Shown: positions 23,701 to 34,255 of the stretch, piece after piece
Position numbering within the stretch: position 1 is the first letter of the stretch
How the letters are laid out: each line of letters opens with the position of its first letter
DNA from: Salvia splendens
Taxonomy: Eukaryota; Streptophyta; Magnoliopsida; Lamiales; Lamiaceae
Length of the DNA: 64,000 bases
Direction: 5' to 3'
NCBI RefSeq assembly: GCF_004379255.2
Contig: NC_056050.1
Coordinates: 19,523,514-19,587,513 of the forward strand
Notes under the pieces: model-generated
What the model was told of the DNA's origin: nothing
The model's database searches: none
What the model saw: only the letters and a program-made list of their open reading frames with translations
Program-made: the position numbers and the translations under genes

Positions 23701-24884
23701 ATGCACAGATGAAGAAGATTGGCTTCTCCAAGTCAGAATATGATGATTGCATCTACATCAAGAAGGCAGGCAGGACTCCCGTTGCCTACCTATTACTCTA
23801 TGTGGATGATATGCTACTTGCAGGGCCTTCTATGACAGAAATTCAGAAAGTTAAACAAGATCTGAAGTCAAGCTTTGAAATGAAGGATCTAGGAGAGTCA
23901 AGGAAGATCCTAGGCATACATATTCAGAGAGATAGAGGCTGCAAGAAGCTGTGGATGCTGCAAACTGACTATATTGAGAAAGTTTTGCAGAGATTCAAAA
24001 TGGAAAATGCAAAAGCTGCATCAACTCCTCTGTCCCAGAGTTTTAAGCTATCAAAGGAACAAGCCCCTAAAACTAAGCAAGAGGCTGATGAGATGGAGGC
24101 TATCCCTTATGCTAGTGTGATTGGAAGTGTTATGTACACTATGATTTGTACAAGACCAGATTTGGCTCATGCTATCTCAGTGACTAGCAGATACATGGCA
24201 GACCCGGGGAAGGAGCATTGGAATGCTCTTAAGTGGATATTGAGGTACATGAAGTCAACTAAGGACTGGGGGATTGTGTTCAATGGCTGGGAAGGTGAAT
24301 CTGAGGAGGTTGTGCAGGGCTATTGTGATGCAGACTATGCTGCAAACCTGGACAACAGAAAGTCCCAAACAGGTTATCTTTTCACCATGTTTGGAACTGT
24401 AATCAGCTGGAAGTCAGGGTTGCAAAGTGTTGTTGCTCTCTCAACAACAGAATCAGAGTATATAGCTCTCACTGCAGCTGTACAGGAGAGTTTTTGGATT
24501 CAGGAAGTGATTTCTGATTTTGGTTTTGACCAAAAGACAATGGTGATTCATTGTGACAGCAGCTCAGCTATGTGCTTGGCTAAACATCCGGGTTTCCATG
24601 AAAGGAGCAAGCACATAGACATAAAGTTGCATTTCATTAGAGATGAGATTGAAAAGGGGAGAGTGAAGGTGATTAAGATTAACACCTTGCACAATCCGGC
24701 TGACATGCTAACAAAGTCTCTAGGTAGAGACAAGTTTGATCATTGCAAGAAATTGATCAATGTTTGTGCAAGAACTGAGATGAGCCCTCAGGTGGAGAAT
24801 TGTAATAATGGAGTGCTCATTTCAGTTGGAAGAAGCTCGGCTAGAAAGGAGTTCGGTAAGCTCGGCTTACCGAGCTGGAACTAG
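20787..24884 (+). CDS. Intact copia gag-pol polyprotein, 1365 aa
   Basis: One open frame makes Gag, protease, integrase, reverse transcriptase and RNase H. Gag occupies about residues 1-235. A CCHC knuckle (CYWCKKPGHLKKDC) starts near residue 238, and the protease site is MDSGCSFHM near 291. The integrase zinc site is H-RLGH and CEQC near 420-455, with the catalytic triad in HSDLWGP, RTDNGLEF and NGVVERMNR. Reverse transcriptase has KTAFLNGDLEE and LLYVDDMLLAG near 1004. RNase H has CDADYAANLDNRKS near 1178, STTESEYIAL and HIDIKLHFIRD. The start at 20787 is the first ATG, 45 bases after the primer site. The last 28 codons lie inside the 3' LTR. All key residues seem present, so it may be autonomous. 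Confidence 0.96.
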   Translation: MAARLDAEKFTGKNDYGLWKMKMKAVLIQQGLAAVLAKPEEKGKAPVLDEKAQAKMEEMQLKAHSAVILCLGDKVLREVQEAKTAVEILDKLDEVYLAKSLANRLYLKKRLYAYSFSGDRSIIEQLEEFNKIIDDLGSVDVKISDEDKAILTLNALPSSYDQLSDAIIYGRDKPITYAEVYSALMAKELQKTANRGSASSNVQAAEALNVKKFKKQNFKKKFEGPKPSSSDAQKETRACYWCKKPGHLKKDCHAWKRKMASEGHNQSDCVESADPPAQLMNISDSGVSHRWIMDSGCSFHMCPNRSWFHDLQEASGTVVLGNNHICQIKGIGKVKLSLQDGSIKILTGVRYIPEVKRNLISLGMLEQKGFTILMSQGKLFVKSGDAVMMEADREHILYYLKAKAVDGESNAVSDDSIMLWHKRLGHPAEGSLKELIKKGLISGDFNKMDPCEQCILGKAKKAPYPTGIHSSTAPLDYIHSDLWGPSPVCSIGGGKYYLAIIDDYTRKLWVYILKEKSETLTKFKIWCKEVELEKGRSVKCLRTDNGLEFLSAEFDLFCKEKGMKRHRTVPGNPQQNGVVERMNRTILQRVRCLLLGSGLSSRFWGEAVYTAAYLINKCPSTALKSETPDYMWYGAHSDYSKYKVFGCVAYAHARQSKLEARALKCILLGYQRGVKGYRLWCIEPGKQKVLVSRDVVFLEDQMPYLKDKLDSSEDEGDFFKVEPVGVGLGAGGVIDSGSESDSDKEEAPTQGNQAGESISDSIRDYQLARDRVRRETRPPTKFSDVVYYALCAAEGIDGADPLTYKEAMQSKDRERWIEAMNEEIESLLKNKTWILVDKSKLNTDGKERKLISCKWLFKKKVETTDKDRIRFKARLVARGFTQQEGIDFNEVFAPVVKHTSIRILLAVVNQLDWELQQLDVKTAFLNGDLEETIFMEQPEGYVKIGEEGKVCLLQKSLYGLKQSPRQWNKKFDAQMKKIGFSKSEYDDCIYIKKAGRTPVAYLLLYVDDMLLAGPSMTEIQKVKQDLKSSFEMKDLGESRKILGIHIQRDRGCKKLWMLQTDYIEKVLQRFKMENAKAASTPLSQSFKLSKEQAPKTKQEADEMEAIPYASVIGSVMYTMICTRPDLAHAISVTSRYMADPGKEHWNALKWILRYMKSTKDWGIVFNGWEGESEEVVQGYCDADYAANLDNRKSQTGYLFTMFGTVISWKSGLQSVVALSTTESEYIALTAAVQESFWIQEVISDFGFDQKTMVIHCDSSSAMCLAKHPGFHERSKHIDIKLHFIRDEIEKGRVKVIKINTLHNPADMLTKSLGRDKFDHCKKLINVCARTEMSPQVENCNNGVLISVGRSSARKEFGKLGLPSWN

Positions 24885-25406
24885 CCTGGAACTAGCCGAG
24901 AAGAAGAAGGCAGAAGTCGGTAAGCTCAGCGGTAAGGAAGCTCGGTAAGGAAGCTCGGCGTTGAGCTGGAATGAGCCGAGAAGGAAGAGTTCGGTTGTAA
25001 GCCGAGAAGGAGTTCGGTTGTAAGCCGAGGAAGGAGTTCGGTCTTGAACCGAGGAAGGAGTTCGGTCTTGAACCGAGAAGGTAGAAGCAACCTAGCCGAA
25101 CTAGCCGTTGGAGCAGCAGTTAGTTAGCAGAGATGTAGCGGTTATTCTTCTTGCTTCCTTGATTCTTCTTGTAGTTAGTTAGTAGCAGTTGCTACTTGAT
25201 TATAGAGCTTTAAATAGCTCACCGTGTATGTAGTTTAGAGAAGAGTTTTTCAATAAAGAGTTTTCCAGTTTTCTCTCCAAGTTTATCATCTTCAATACTC
25301 AAAGTGTGAGTGTGTGTGTTTTCTGCATTGTGTGATCTCATACAACAGTGAGTGTGTGTGTGATCTTATTGAGTGTGTGAAAGCCTTGTGTGTGCGAATC
25401 TTAACA
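24801..25406 (+). repeat. 3' LTR of the copia element (606 bp)
   Basis: Identical ends to the 5' LTR. It has two instead of three AAGGAAGCTCGGT units and differs at two other bases (TTTC to TTCC near 25155, and GAGAG to GAGTG near 25350). The purine-rich CAGGTGGAGAAT just before it is the likely polypurine tract. Confidence 0.96.
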
Positions 25407-26511
25407 ATAATATATTCGTCAAGTCTAACTTGTAGATGTGAATTAGTTGTTATTTACTTCAACATCTATAGTCAGAAGGAATAGTTGATTTTGTGAAGTC
25501 ACTGATCAAGGCCTTTATACAGGGAACCTCTTATAACAAATATCATGTGGAGGAATTTGTTAATACAGGTATAATATTACTTCATTTCAGCACCTTAATC
25601 GCACTTTAATATGTCAAAACATGGGACATAATCATTTTCTATAATTGGTTTTTTGAATGATTTTAGGCTTTGTATCAAGTAACTGTTCTGTTGGTCCTCA
25701 ATTTCCGTGGAAAGAACATTCTGAATCTGAAGAATGATACGAGTGATCATGCTTTCAAAGTGAAGAATACATTGATATCCAATGCATTTGTCTTTTGCCA
25801 GGTGAGGTTACTTTTATATAAGGATAGCTGAAGCAATTAAATTGTTGTATTCCATGATGGGATTTGAGTGTCAAAACTGTAGAACAATAGAATATAGATG
25901 TATGTGGAGAAGTATATAGACATAGTAGAGAATAGTAGTAGGTGAATTCATTACTCAACATAGGCCACATATATATAGTACAAGAGACTAAAGCTAGACT
26001 ATGTCACACCACCTATGTGGTATACTAATATTCTTAACAAAAACAATATAAGGGGGCACTTGGACTTGGTTCTGTGCTACTAACTCACCACACAGGTTCG
26101 CTTACATATACTTGATTTCTAGAGAGTTCCGTCTGATTTTTCTACGATGATTGGTATATCAGTTGATCAGCGTATACACACTTAGATGGTTGTCAAATTC
26201 AACTGGTAGTATCATGTCTTTACAGTGGGATTTATTTACAGGCACAAATTGTTGGTAGGCAACTACAAATAAGATATATTGTTTTGGTCAACTTCAGTAC
26301 TTTAGTAATGGATCTGTGTTTGTGTGTGATTTCTACTTCAATGTCTTGTTAGATCTTTAATGAATTTAATGCTCGAAAGCCGGACGAAATCAATGTATGG
26401 AAAGGAGTAACAAAGAACATTCTCTTTCAGATAAAGAAGGTGTTCCATCTTTGGAAGGTTATGCAGAATAGACACACATTTGTATGTTATGTATACAAAA
26501 CTGGAAGTTGA

Positions 26512-29500
26512 ACTAACTTTGGCTTTACTGTTTATTCAGTTAGTGAGGCTCACAATGATCTATTTTGGTGTATTTATAGGATGTAGGTAGGTCCCTTGTC
26601 TTTAGAGTAGCTTTGTGTAAATTCAAAATTTGTTTGTTCGATCAGCCTTGTATTTTAATTTACCGTTGTATCAATATTTTAATTTGTTTTAGTGAATGTA
26701 TGTCCTACTTTTATAGAGTAGTTTAATAAAATTTGAGTTTAACGAGTCAGTGGAATGTGAGGTATATTATAAAAAATAGTGAAAAATAAGTGTGATAAGT
26801 ATTGGCAAACAGAAAGATCGGAAAGGATTCTAGTAATAAGTAATGTCGGACGGAGAGAGCCATTATTAAAATGATTAAAACTCGTATAAGTATAAAGCAT
26901 GCAACTATTAAAGGTAAATTCCACCCAAACCCAAAAGATCCTAAAAGAAGCCAATTAATTCTCTCACATGCTAGATGTCCACTAAAAAAATTCCACCCAA
27001 AAAGAAACCAATGTTAAATCTAAGAATTCTCGAACATGTTTGAAATCGATCTCCCATTTTTCGATTTATGCGTGCAACCCATTTTGAGTACCCTCATGCT
27101 TTCTCATTTTGTCTTATGTGGGCCGGGCCTAGATTGTGTCTTATGGGCTTGGACATGGATCAGTCCTCAATTTAAAGAGAAACTTAATTACAGTGAGTAT
27201 TGGGCTTGACAATGCCCTAATCATATCCATTGTAAACACTTTCCATAACCAATTCTCATCTGTTTTTCATTATTTTCATAATTATTTTTAGTTTGCTTTC
27301 TCGATATAAAAAAACGCACTCATTTATCTCGTTCTCAGTTTATTCTCGTAAAATTAATTCTACAATAATAGTTATTAGTATAAAAATGTATGACATTATC
27401 GATTGAAAAAACAAACTTACCAACAAAAGTAAAGATAGGAAACTGTAAATTCAACTATTGGTACACTCAACTGAAATAATTAATTATTGACTAAATAATA
27501 TTAATTAAATACAAATATTAACTATAAACCTATTCGATAAACAATTCTAAAATCAAACTAGGACATAAGAAAGTGAAACTAAAGAAAGTTGATAATTTTG
27601 ATTCAAGAATAGGGAGCGAGACACCACAAAATAACTAGAGAATCTCAAATGGGGGTTGGTTTGTCCAATAAAATCAAACCATATCTGATTTGATAGTCTA
27701 ATCGAACTAACTGGATGATTAATTCGATTTTTGGACAAAGTGTTTTGGCTTTTATAACTCTAAAAACTAAAAGTTAATGATCATTATTAATAATTTAATG
27801 CCATATATGGAATCTAATTTACTTTTTTGAGTTAATGGAATTTTAATAACAAGAAGATAGATCAACAATTTCATTTCCCTTAGCCATGCCATCTATGATA
27901 TAATTCCACTAGTCATGACTGCAAAAATCAACATGCGTCACTAGCTCATTTAATGTGGCCGCATGTTTGTTGATTTTTTGCTAATTCTATTTTATCCAAC
28001 ACATCTAATTAATGCTTTGAAGTATTTGCTGGTTTTATGTTTTAACTCTCTCTGCCCTGCTGCCCCTCACAAACATTTTTCAAATATTAATTTTTTTTAA
28101 TAAACAAAATAATAATAATAATAAAATTATATTGTATGGGGCAGCAGGGCCCTGCTGTGATTTGTGCACAGCAGGGGATCCTCTCCCCAATTTACATTGG
28201 AGGTTGCTTCATTACAGTTTTGATAATACCAATTTCCTAAAAAATTGATCTTTATTTTATTCGGTTGCTTTATTTTTTCATGGATAGAAGGCATAACATA
28301 CTGAGAAGGTGATGAAAAGAAAAGGTCAATAATGTCCTTGAGGCTGGAAAGAGCAAAATGCAAAAGAAAATGTGAAAACTGAAAGGTATCTCAAATCAAT
28401 TAAAATTTTGTCCAAATATTTCGGATGTAATTTGTTTCTCATGAAGTACTACAAATATGTACTACTAGTTTTTTATATTATCCAGAGACTATTTTTGCAT
28501 TTTATTCAATTAAATTTTATACAACATTATATGTTGGGGTTTACTACTTTTTGCATCGACGAAAGGAACGTAATTTAATCTCAAAGAACAATAGAGGGAC
28601 AAAAAATATAAAAACAAGATCTGAAGACTAATTTCCCAAATTCATCATAACACATGTGAACAATGGAGACTAACAATAAAATTTCCTGAAAAAATAAACT
28701 CAAAAGCAAACTAAGGGAGGCTGCACCCAAACTCTAATATTCACAAATTGAACCAAATAAGTGAATAACCAATTTTAATTATTTCAAATTTAGTGGTTTC
28801 CAGCTTATTTTATTCTGTTGTCAAAAAAAAAAGAAAACGGAATGGGAAAATAAGGACAAATATTTTTCCATCATGCCAATAGAAATTTGTCTATCATAAA
28901 TATTTTATGAAAAATAGTTAATACATATATTATCCACTCTTGTCCCCGAAAAAAGCGCGCACCCTAAAATTAAAATTGGAATGAGAAATTGAGTGTCCCA
29001 CATCAATTATAAGCAACAAAAATAAAATTTATACAATAAATAAACTTACTTAGATGATAAACTAGTGTTCTTTTCTCAATTTAGATTTATAACGAGGGCA
29101 TTCAAAAACAGTCCAATGATTCTAAAATTTAAAGTTCGATTCTCTAACCTTTGATTAAGGATTTATGAGCCTCTACCACTTAATCATATCTCTTGATTGA
29201 TAAACGAATTTTCTAGAATTTGGTAAAAAAATATTAAAAAATCGAAGAAGAAATATTTTGGAGTATACTCCAACACATTAAAATTTACTTGCAAATAAAT
29301 CAATTTTCCCATTTTGATTATACTGAGGTTGGGTCAATTCTATGGGTGAAACTTAGAAAGACAACTTTTTAATGATTCGCAACTTTATGATTTTCTCTTG
29401 ATTAATGATTGCATTATTGGGAAGCAGAAAATAGAGAATCGAATAAATCGTAGATTCGTTGGCAACATTAGAGAAGGGAGATTTAAAGTGATAAGGTTTT

Positions 29501-30730
29501 GGGGATAATGGAAGACAATATCAAGTGGGCAGAGAAATATATTTAATTTTTGGCTAATAATTGAGACACTTTACAACAATCAAAAAGATGAATCCCCCTA
29601 CATTTGGAGCTTCCATAAACAAAAGAAGTGAACCTGCACCAAAATTTTGTTGTTCTAAGGTGTTATTAAGCAAAGTCAAAAGATAAATAAGAAAAAATAA
29701 ATATTTCAATTAAAAAAGTGTAGTGGGAAAATCGACATTTAGTAAAGGAAAATGGGCTCCTCCAATATATATATGTATCTTCTCTGCCCCATGCCCTTCA
29801 TGTTTTGTGTTGCTATTATTGTTGCTTTTTTCTATCTTTTTGCTAATTTATTACTTCTTCATGCCCAAAATAATTGGCCCATCTTTTCTTGTTTGTATTT
29901 ACTACATACACAAATACTACATCAACCTAATTCATTGTTTACACTATATGATATTATGCCCTACTTGTTTATTGTCTTTCTTTTATTTTATTAATTATTA
30001 ATTATCTCTATTTTTTATATATATAAATACTTACATTCTAACAAAAATTATCTTATCTTTGTTTTTTTTATAAATATATTCATTTCATAATATTGGTATC
30101 AAGGTCTTAAGATCTAATGATTTTGGAGGGAAGGGGTATTTCTTTATTGCATAATTTGAACCACCACATTTAGTTAAGCATGTGCACCTACCACAACCAT
30201 TGGTTGTTTTAGTGTTCAAAATGCGTGTCTTGTTTAAATGTTTATCTATGTCTAGATTTGAGATTTATCATCTATGTCAACATGCTTCAATGATAACTTG
30301 CCGACGTGGTGGACCAACGTGTGAGAAATTAAGAAAGAATTTGATGCCGATGACAAAAAGGATAATGCTAAACATGGCAATTTATTAGTGGTCGGTTTCT
30401 TAGAGGTATGTTTTTACAAAATTCTAATTCAATGTATTCTATGATTTTGTTAGTCAAATTCAGATAAATTATCAAATAAATCAAGAAAATGGTTTAATTA
30501 TAGTTAATCTTAAAAGTAAATTTTGGAAGATCAAAATTTCGTAATTATTTCATCTTGACCCTTTTCGTAAAAATATGAGATGATATTTTAGGAGATGTTA
30601 CACATAAACATGTATCACCCTTAACAAGTGAGTTGACATAGTCATAACACTTTCAAGTGTTTAAAACTGGTTGTCACATCATCGCATGTGATAAAGCCTA
30701 TTTCATGCATCGGTTTAGGGGTAAAATGTA
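26512..30730. other. AT-rich intergenic DNA without a gene
   Basis: No coding region with family character was found. Open frames are short and AT-driven. ACGGAGAGAGCC near 26856 resembles one Stowaway end, but no partner was seen. The only structured piece is the hairpin cluster at about 28052-28185. Confidence 0.6.
28052..28185. repeat. Nested inverted repeats of CCCTGCTG/CAGCAGGG
   Basis: GCCCTGCTGCCCC near 28055 is inverted as GGGGCAGCAGGGC near 28138, separated by an AAT-rich spacer. Within the right part, CAGCAGGGCCCTGCTG (28142-28157) is a perfect palindrome. CCCTGCTGTG and CACAGCAGGG form a second stem around a 7-base loop. Confidence 0.75.
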
Positions 30731-30759
30731 TGCTACTTGATCAGTTTATCGCGCAAAGC

Positions 30760-31985
30760 GAGTGTTAATTGTGCAGGAATGCTGCTTGACCAAGTGCAAC
30801 AAGGCCAAACTGATCAAGCTGGCACAGAAGGCGAAAAAGGCCAAAATACTGGGTGGGTTGATCAAGGAGGTGATCAAGCAGTTAGTCGGGGGACCACTGC
30901 ATTCTAAAAGGAAGACACGTGAGGCTGATGCGCTGGAAGGCGAATCCTCATTCTGTTATTGAAGAACCACGACATTCTAGAAGAAGGACACATATCAATT
31001 GATGAGGCGCGCGATCCCAGCAAGGACGAATATTCGCTGCCAAAGTTGTTATCATAGCTGGAGGTTGTGTGAGGAACTTATAAATAGAGGATGCAGCGCC
31101 ATAATAAGGATCTTTTTTCTTCTTCAGCATCTTCTTCCTTTTTCCTCGCCTTTAGTTTAGTTTTTCCGCCTGTTCCTGGTCCAAGTTCTTCCCCAGTTCC
31201 AAAATAGCCTAGTTAAATAGTAGAAATGGTCAGTTAGAAGGAAATCGACTGAAGGGAGCGCGGCAGAGAAATCAATATCTGTTCGGCCCCATCTCAAGTT
31301 TCCAACCGAGGACCTCTCGGCTTATTTCGCCTTCTTACTTTCTTGTTTTCTGAACTTGTTAGCTTAGTTAAATTTCGTCTTGTTGTGTAGTTAAAGAATC
31401 AACCTTGTTTTTCATTTCGTATTTTCGCAGTACTGTTTGAGTTCTGAGTATAAAAATCAAAGTTGTTTGTTTTCGAAATTCCATGTCCACTGTTCCACTT
31501 TAGTTTCGTTTTAAAGTCCCTGATCGAGTGTTTGAATCTTCATTATGTTGAATGACAAAGTGGTTGTAGTTTCGTAGCATGATTAGGTAGTTAAGTCTTT
31601 ATTTCAGCATGTCGTTTACTTGGTTCGTTATTTGTTGCCAGCATGAATGAGTCCCTTGATCAAGTAGTTAGTCTATTTTCTACCTAGCGTAATCCAGTAG
31701 TTTAAAACACCCAATTTAAAGCGTGGCAGTAGCCGAACCCTGTTCACTAAACACACACTCAACGCACCAGCTTCCCTATGGGATCGACCCCGTACTTGCC
31801 GCTTTACTGTTAAAGTAGTGCATGTTTGGGAGTTATAAATGTTACTTTTCGTGAACAAGAGAGAACGCCTTGATCAAGTGGCAACGACATTTGCTAACTG
31901 ATCCACCCGGTCGGTTATCTTCCATATAACTTGATCCATCTGCGCGTATTCTCTCTTGTCTTCACCAGCATGCTTCGCCGAAAAT
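30760..31985 (+). mobile_element. Putative solo LTR or LTR remnant (ends not fixed)
   Basis: A GC-richer island in AT-rich DNA. It has a TATA-like CTTATAAATAGAGG at about 31077-31090, then a pyrimidine-rich leader. Near 31770 TTCCCTATGGGATCGACCCC resembles text common near the end of long Ty3/gypsy LTRs in plants. GATCAAG motifs recur near both sides. No gag or pol adjoins and no target duplication was found, so the limits are approximate. Confidence 0.45.
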
Positions 31986-31989
31986 GACA

Positions 31990-33426
31990 AGGGTGAGATA
32001 ATTGCAAATTTTTGTCTTTCATAATTTAATTTTCTAATTTTGAAACTATGAAACGAACTAGAATTTGACCATTTATCGTGGTTTATTTAGCAATTTTCAC
32101 TAAAATTTATGCAAATGACATGTTTGGTAAAGGTTTGAAACCCGCTATATGCCCACCATTTTACCTTTATATATTTTGTTGAAATTTAAATAAGTGTGAT
32201 CTATACTATGTTAGTATGAGACTTTTTGGATATTGTCCTAATAACAAAATCATAAGCGCTTGGGCCAAAAAAGATAATATCATAATGAGTTCGGGTGTGT
32301 ATTGTTGGATCCAATAATGTTTTTAATATTTTTTTATTAAATTTATATTTTTAATGTTACATTAAAATTAATTGAGAGGAAAAAAACATAAATTCCAATG
32401 CCACAAACTGCAGACTTGGAGCGATTGTCATTTATAAAATCCTACCGTAAAAAATCTGCGAAAACATCTGGGAAGAAAAAGAAAACTGTATAAATTAACA
32501 CGTTAAATATTAAATGTACATGTTTATTTTGATGATTTAACTATTCTTATTTTGGGGACAATGTAATAAAGTTAAACAGTACTATTTCAAATTTTATACA
32601 CGAAATTTCATTTTCAATGTTTCACTATTTCGACTAATACGATTAGTGTTTACTTTGTAGTGCCAAATTGTTATTGTCAATTCAAATTTGATTGTTTGAG
32701 ACGGATATGGACAGTGAAATTGCTTTTTTAAAAGGCACTTGGAAAAAAATTGATTATTTTATTGTAAGTTATTTTAAATCTTCTTTAGTCAAATATAAAT
32801 TTCTCAAATTTTATAATTTGCCAAACAACTTATAAGTTATTTTAATAAACATATAGATATTTCCTTTATAAATTATCATTCTAGTATTAATATACTACCA
32901 TCCAACACTGAGATTATCTTTATTTCATATAATTAATTAACAATTTACAGTATAAAACTCATTTGAATACAAATTAAACATACTATCTTAGTCGCTAGTT
33001 CATGAAGTATATCTATTAAGTGATTCTACTTTTTCAAGTGTATTCTCGTGTATGAATATAATAACCTCATTTTTTGTTTCTTTATTTTACTTTATATGCT
33101 TGTTAAACACGTTTTTTATTCATTTACGTGTTAAGTTTTTTAATAATCCAACGCACCTCAAGTTTGAATTCAGTAGAAACTGAGACAAAGTAAAATATAT
33201 CAAGCTGGAGTCAATATTATAAAAACTATAGATACTTAGAACTCTTTATGTGAGCTTTTAACCAGTTAATTACATGTATTCATGTTATGTTATATAGGTA
33301 TAATAATAGTTCGTCAACCTATTCGAATTTTGGCGTGCCAATTTTTGTTTAAAAAAATTGACATATTTCAAAACAAGATCTGGATTCTGGTGGATCTACA
33401 TAAAAAATTTGTAAACAGTAGTATAG
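31990..33426. other. Intergenic DNA, no feature seen
   Basis: Very AT-rich, with no open frame of note, no family motif and no paired repeat ends recognised. Confidence 0.6.
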
Positions 33427-33428
33427 TA

Positions 33429-33663
33429 CTCCCTCCGTCCCGTGCTACTCGCACGTTTGCTTTTCGGCTCGTCACAAAGTCCTTACACTATTTATAATTT
33501 AAGTTAGAATTAATGCATTTAATTAATATGTTAGTTTAAGTTAAGAGCTCTTTTATTAAGTGATGTCTCATTACACCTAAAATTCTTTTTTAATTATACA
33601 AAAAAATCAATCCCAAATTTACGGCCTAAAATGAAAAGTGCGAGTAGCATGGGACGGAGGGAG
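33429..33663. mobile_element. Stowaway-type MITE
   Basis: Inverted ends CTCCCTCCGTCCC and GGGACGGAGGGAG, flanked by TA on both sides (33427-33428, 33664-33665). The ends continue inward as GTGCTACTCGCAC / GTGCGAGTAGCAT. It is 235 bp, AT-rich inside and non-coding. Confidence 0.92.
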
Positions 33664-34255
33664 TATTGTTTTAGATGTATGTGACCCATTCGAGCCTGCC
33701 TAAAAATAAATAAGTTAATAGTTGGTTAGTCGTGAGATTAATGTATAGTAGTGTCATTTATTACTATCTTCTTCCATTAAAATAACTCACACATTATTAA
33801 TTATACAAATTTTGATAAAAATATATGGTAACTTGGTAGTGTTGCGAGGAGAGTAAATATTGGACTTTAAACGTAAATAGATTCGTCTTCTCCTTTTTAT
33901 GATATATGCAAAAATTATATGCGTACCAAATTTAATTAAAATTAAAGGTTCATCGATCAATTTTCCTATTGCGATGACTAGAAATTCATGGATGAGAAAC
34001 ATTTTACTAACTAAATTTTATTTTATTGACAAAATTAAAATTAATTGCTTTTAAGTTTTTATCAAATTATAGTTCTATTATGTACTACTCTCAATTCTAT
34101 AAAAATAGATATTATAGAAATGATACTAGTTTTATTGTGAAAATGATCAAATAAGAAAGATAATTAAAAATGTGACTAAAATATTATTAGTGAAAAATAG
34201 GACTCGCCTCATTATAAAAGAAAATGCTAAAAATAGAAGTGAAGTATTTTCATAA

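Larger units (their letters stand above)
20104..25406 (+). mobile_element. Complete, recent Ty1/copia retrotransposon in ATPase intron 28
   Basis: Two LTRs of 619 and 606 bp bracket one uninterrupted 1365-codon gag-pol. The insertion is flanked by a perfect 5-bp target duplication ATAAT (20099-20103 and 25407-25411). By eye the LTRs differ by two substitutions and one 13-bp repeat-copy change, so the insertion is very recent. It lies in the same direction as the host gene, between the exons at 19612-19712 and 25523-25568. Gag and integrase style (FTGKNDYGLWK, LGHPAEGSL) suggest the Tork/Tnt1 group, which is inference. Confidence 0.97.
7697..26511 (+). pseudogene. ACA: ACA8/ACA10-type plasma-membrane Ca2+-ATPase (P2B), decaying copy with 31 exons
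   Basis: Family role: calmodulin-regulated Ca2+ export. Exons: 7697-7855, 7972-8088, 8161-8200, 8384-8505, 8615-8746, 8851-8940, 9510-9579, 10020-10090, 10167-10241, 10717-10794, 10872-10946, 11617-11700, 11787-11869, 11981-12090, 12180-12235, 12569-12611, 12687-12770, 12929-13066, 15557-15619, 15736-15834, 15982-16092, 16260-16430, 17342-17401, 18116-18280, 18379-18495, 18915-19013, 19392-19529, 19612-19712, 25523-25568, 25667-25801, 26353-26511. Seen motifs: N-terminal calmodulin-binding RRWRQAALVLNASRRF, TGES, PEGLPLAV, phosphorylation site [45 protein letters not shown]. Breaks: TAA at 11668-11670 (about codon 361); exon 14 is one base too long, shifting exon 15; exon 9 begins irregularly; after KGVTKNILF in the last exon the sequence is unrelated, losing the last membrane helices. 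About 1030 codons remain, against roughly 1070-1090 usual. A pseudogene is likeliest; assembly error or an allele is possible. Confidence 0.85.

Noticed and set aside
26849..26870. ACGGAGAGAGCC as a Stowaway end
   Set aside because: No inverted partner or TA-flanked second end was found nearby.
29087..29180. Possible tRNA-derived SINE (AAGTTCGATTCTC as B box)
   Set aside because: No acceptable A box at the right distance and no cloverleaf could be drawn.
30092..30110. TTGGTATCAAGGTC as a copia primer-binding site
   Set aside because: Imperfect, and no LTR-like end with CA precedes it.
30762..30962. Lys-rich 66-residue frame
   Set aside because: It lies in the upstream part of the LTR-like block and shows no family features.
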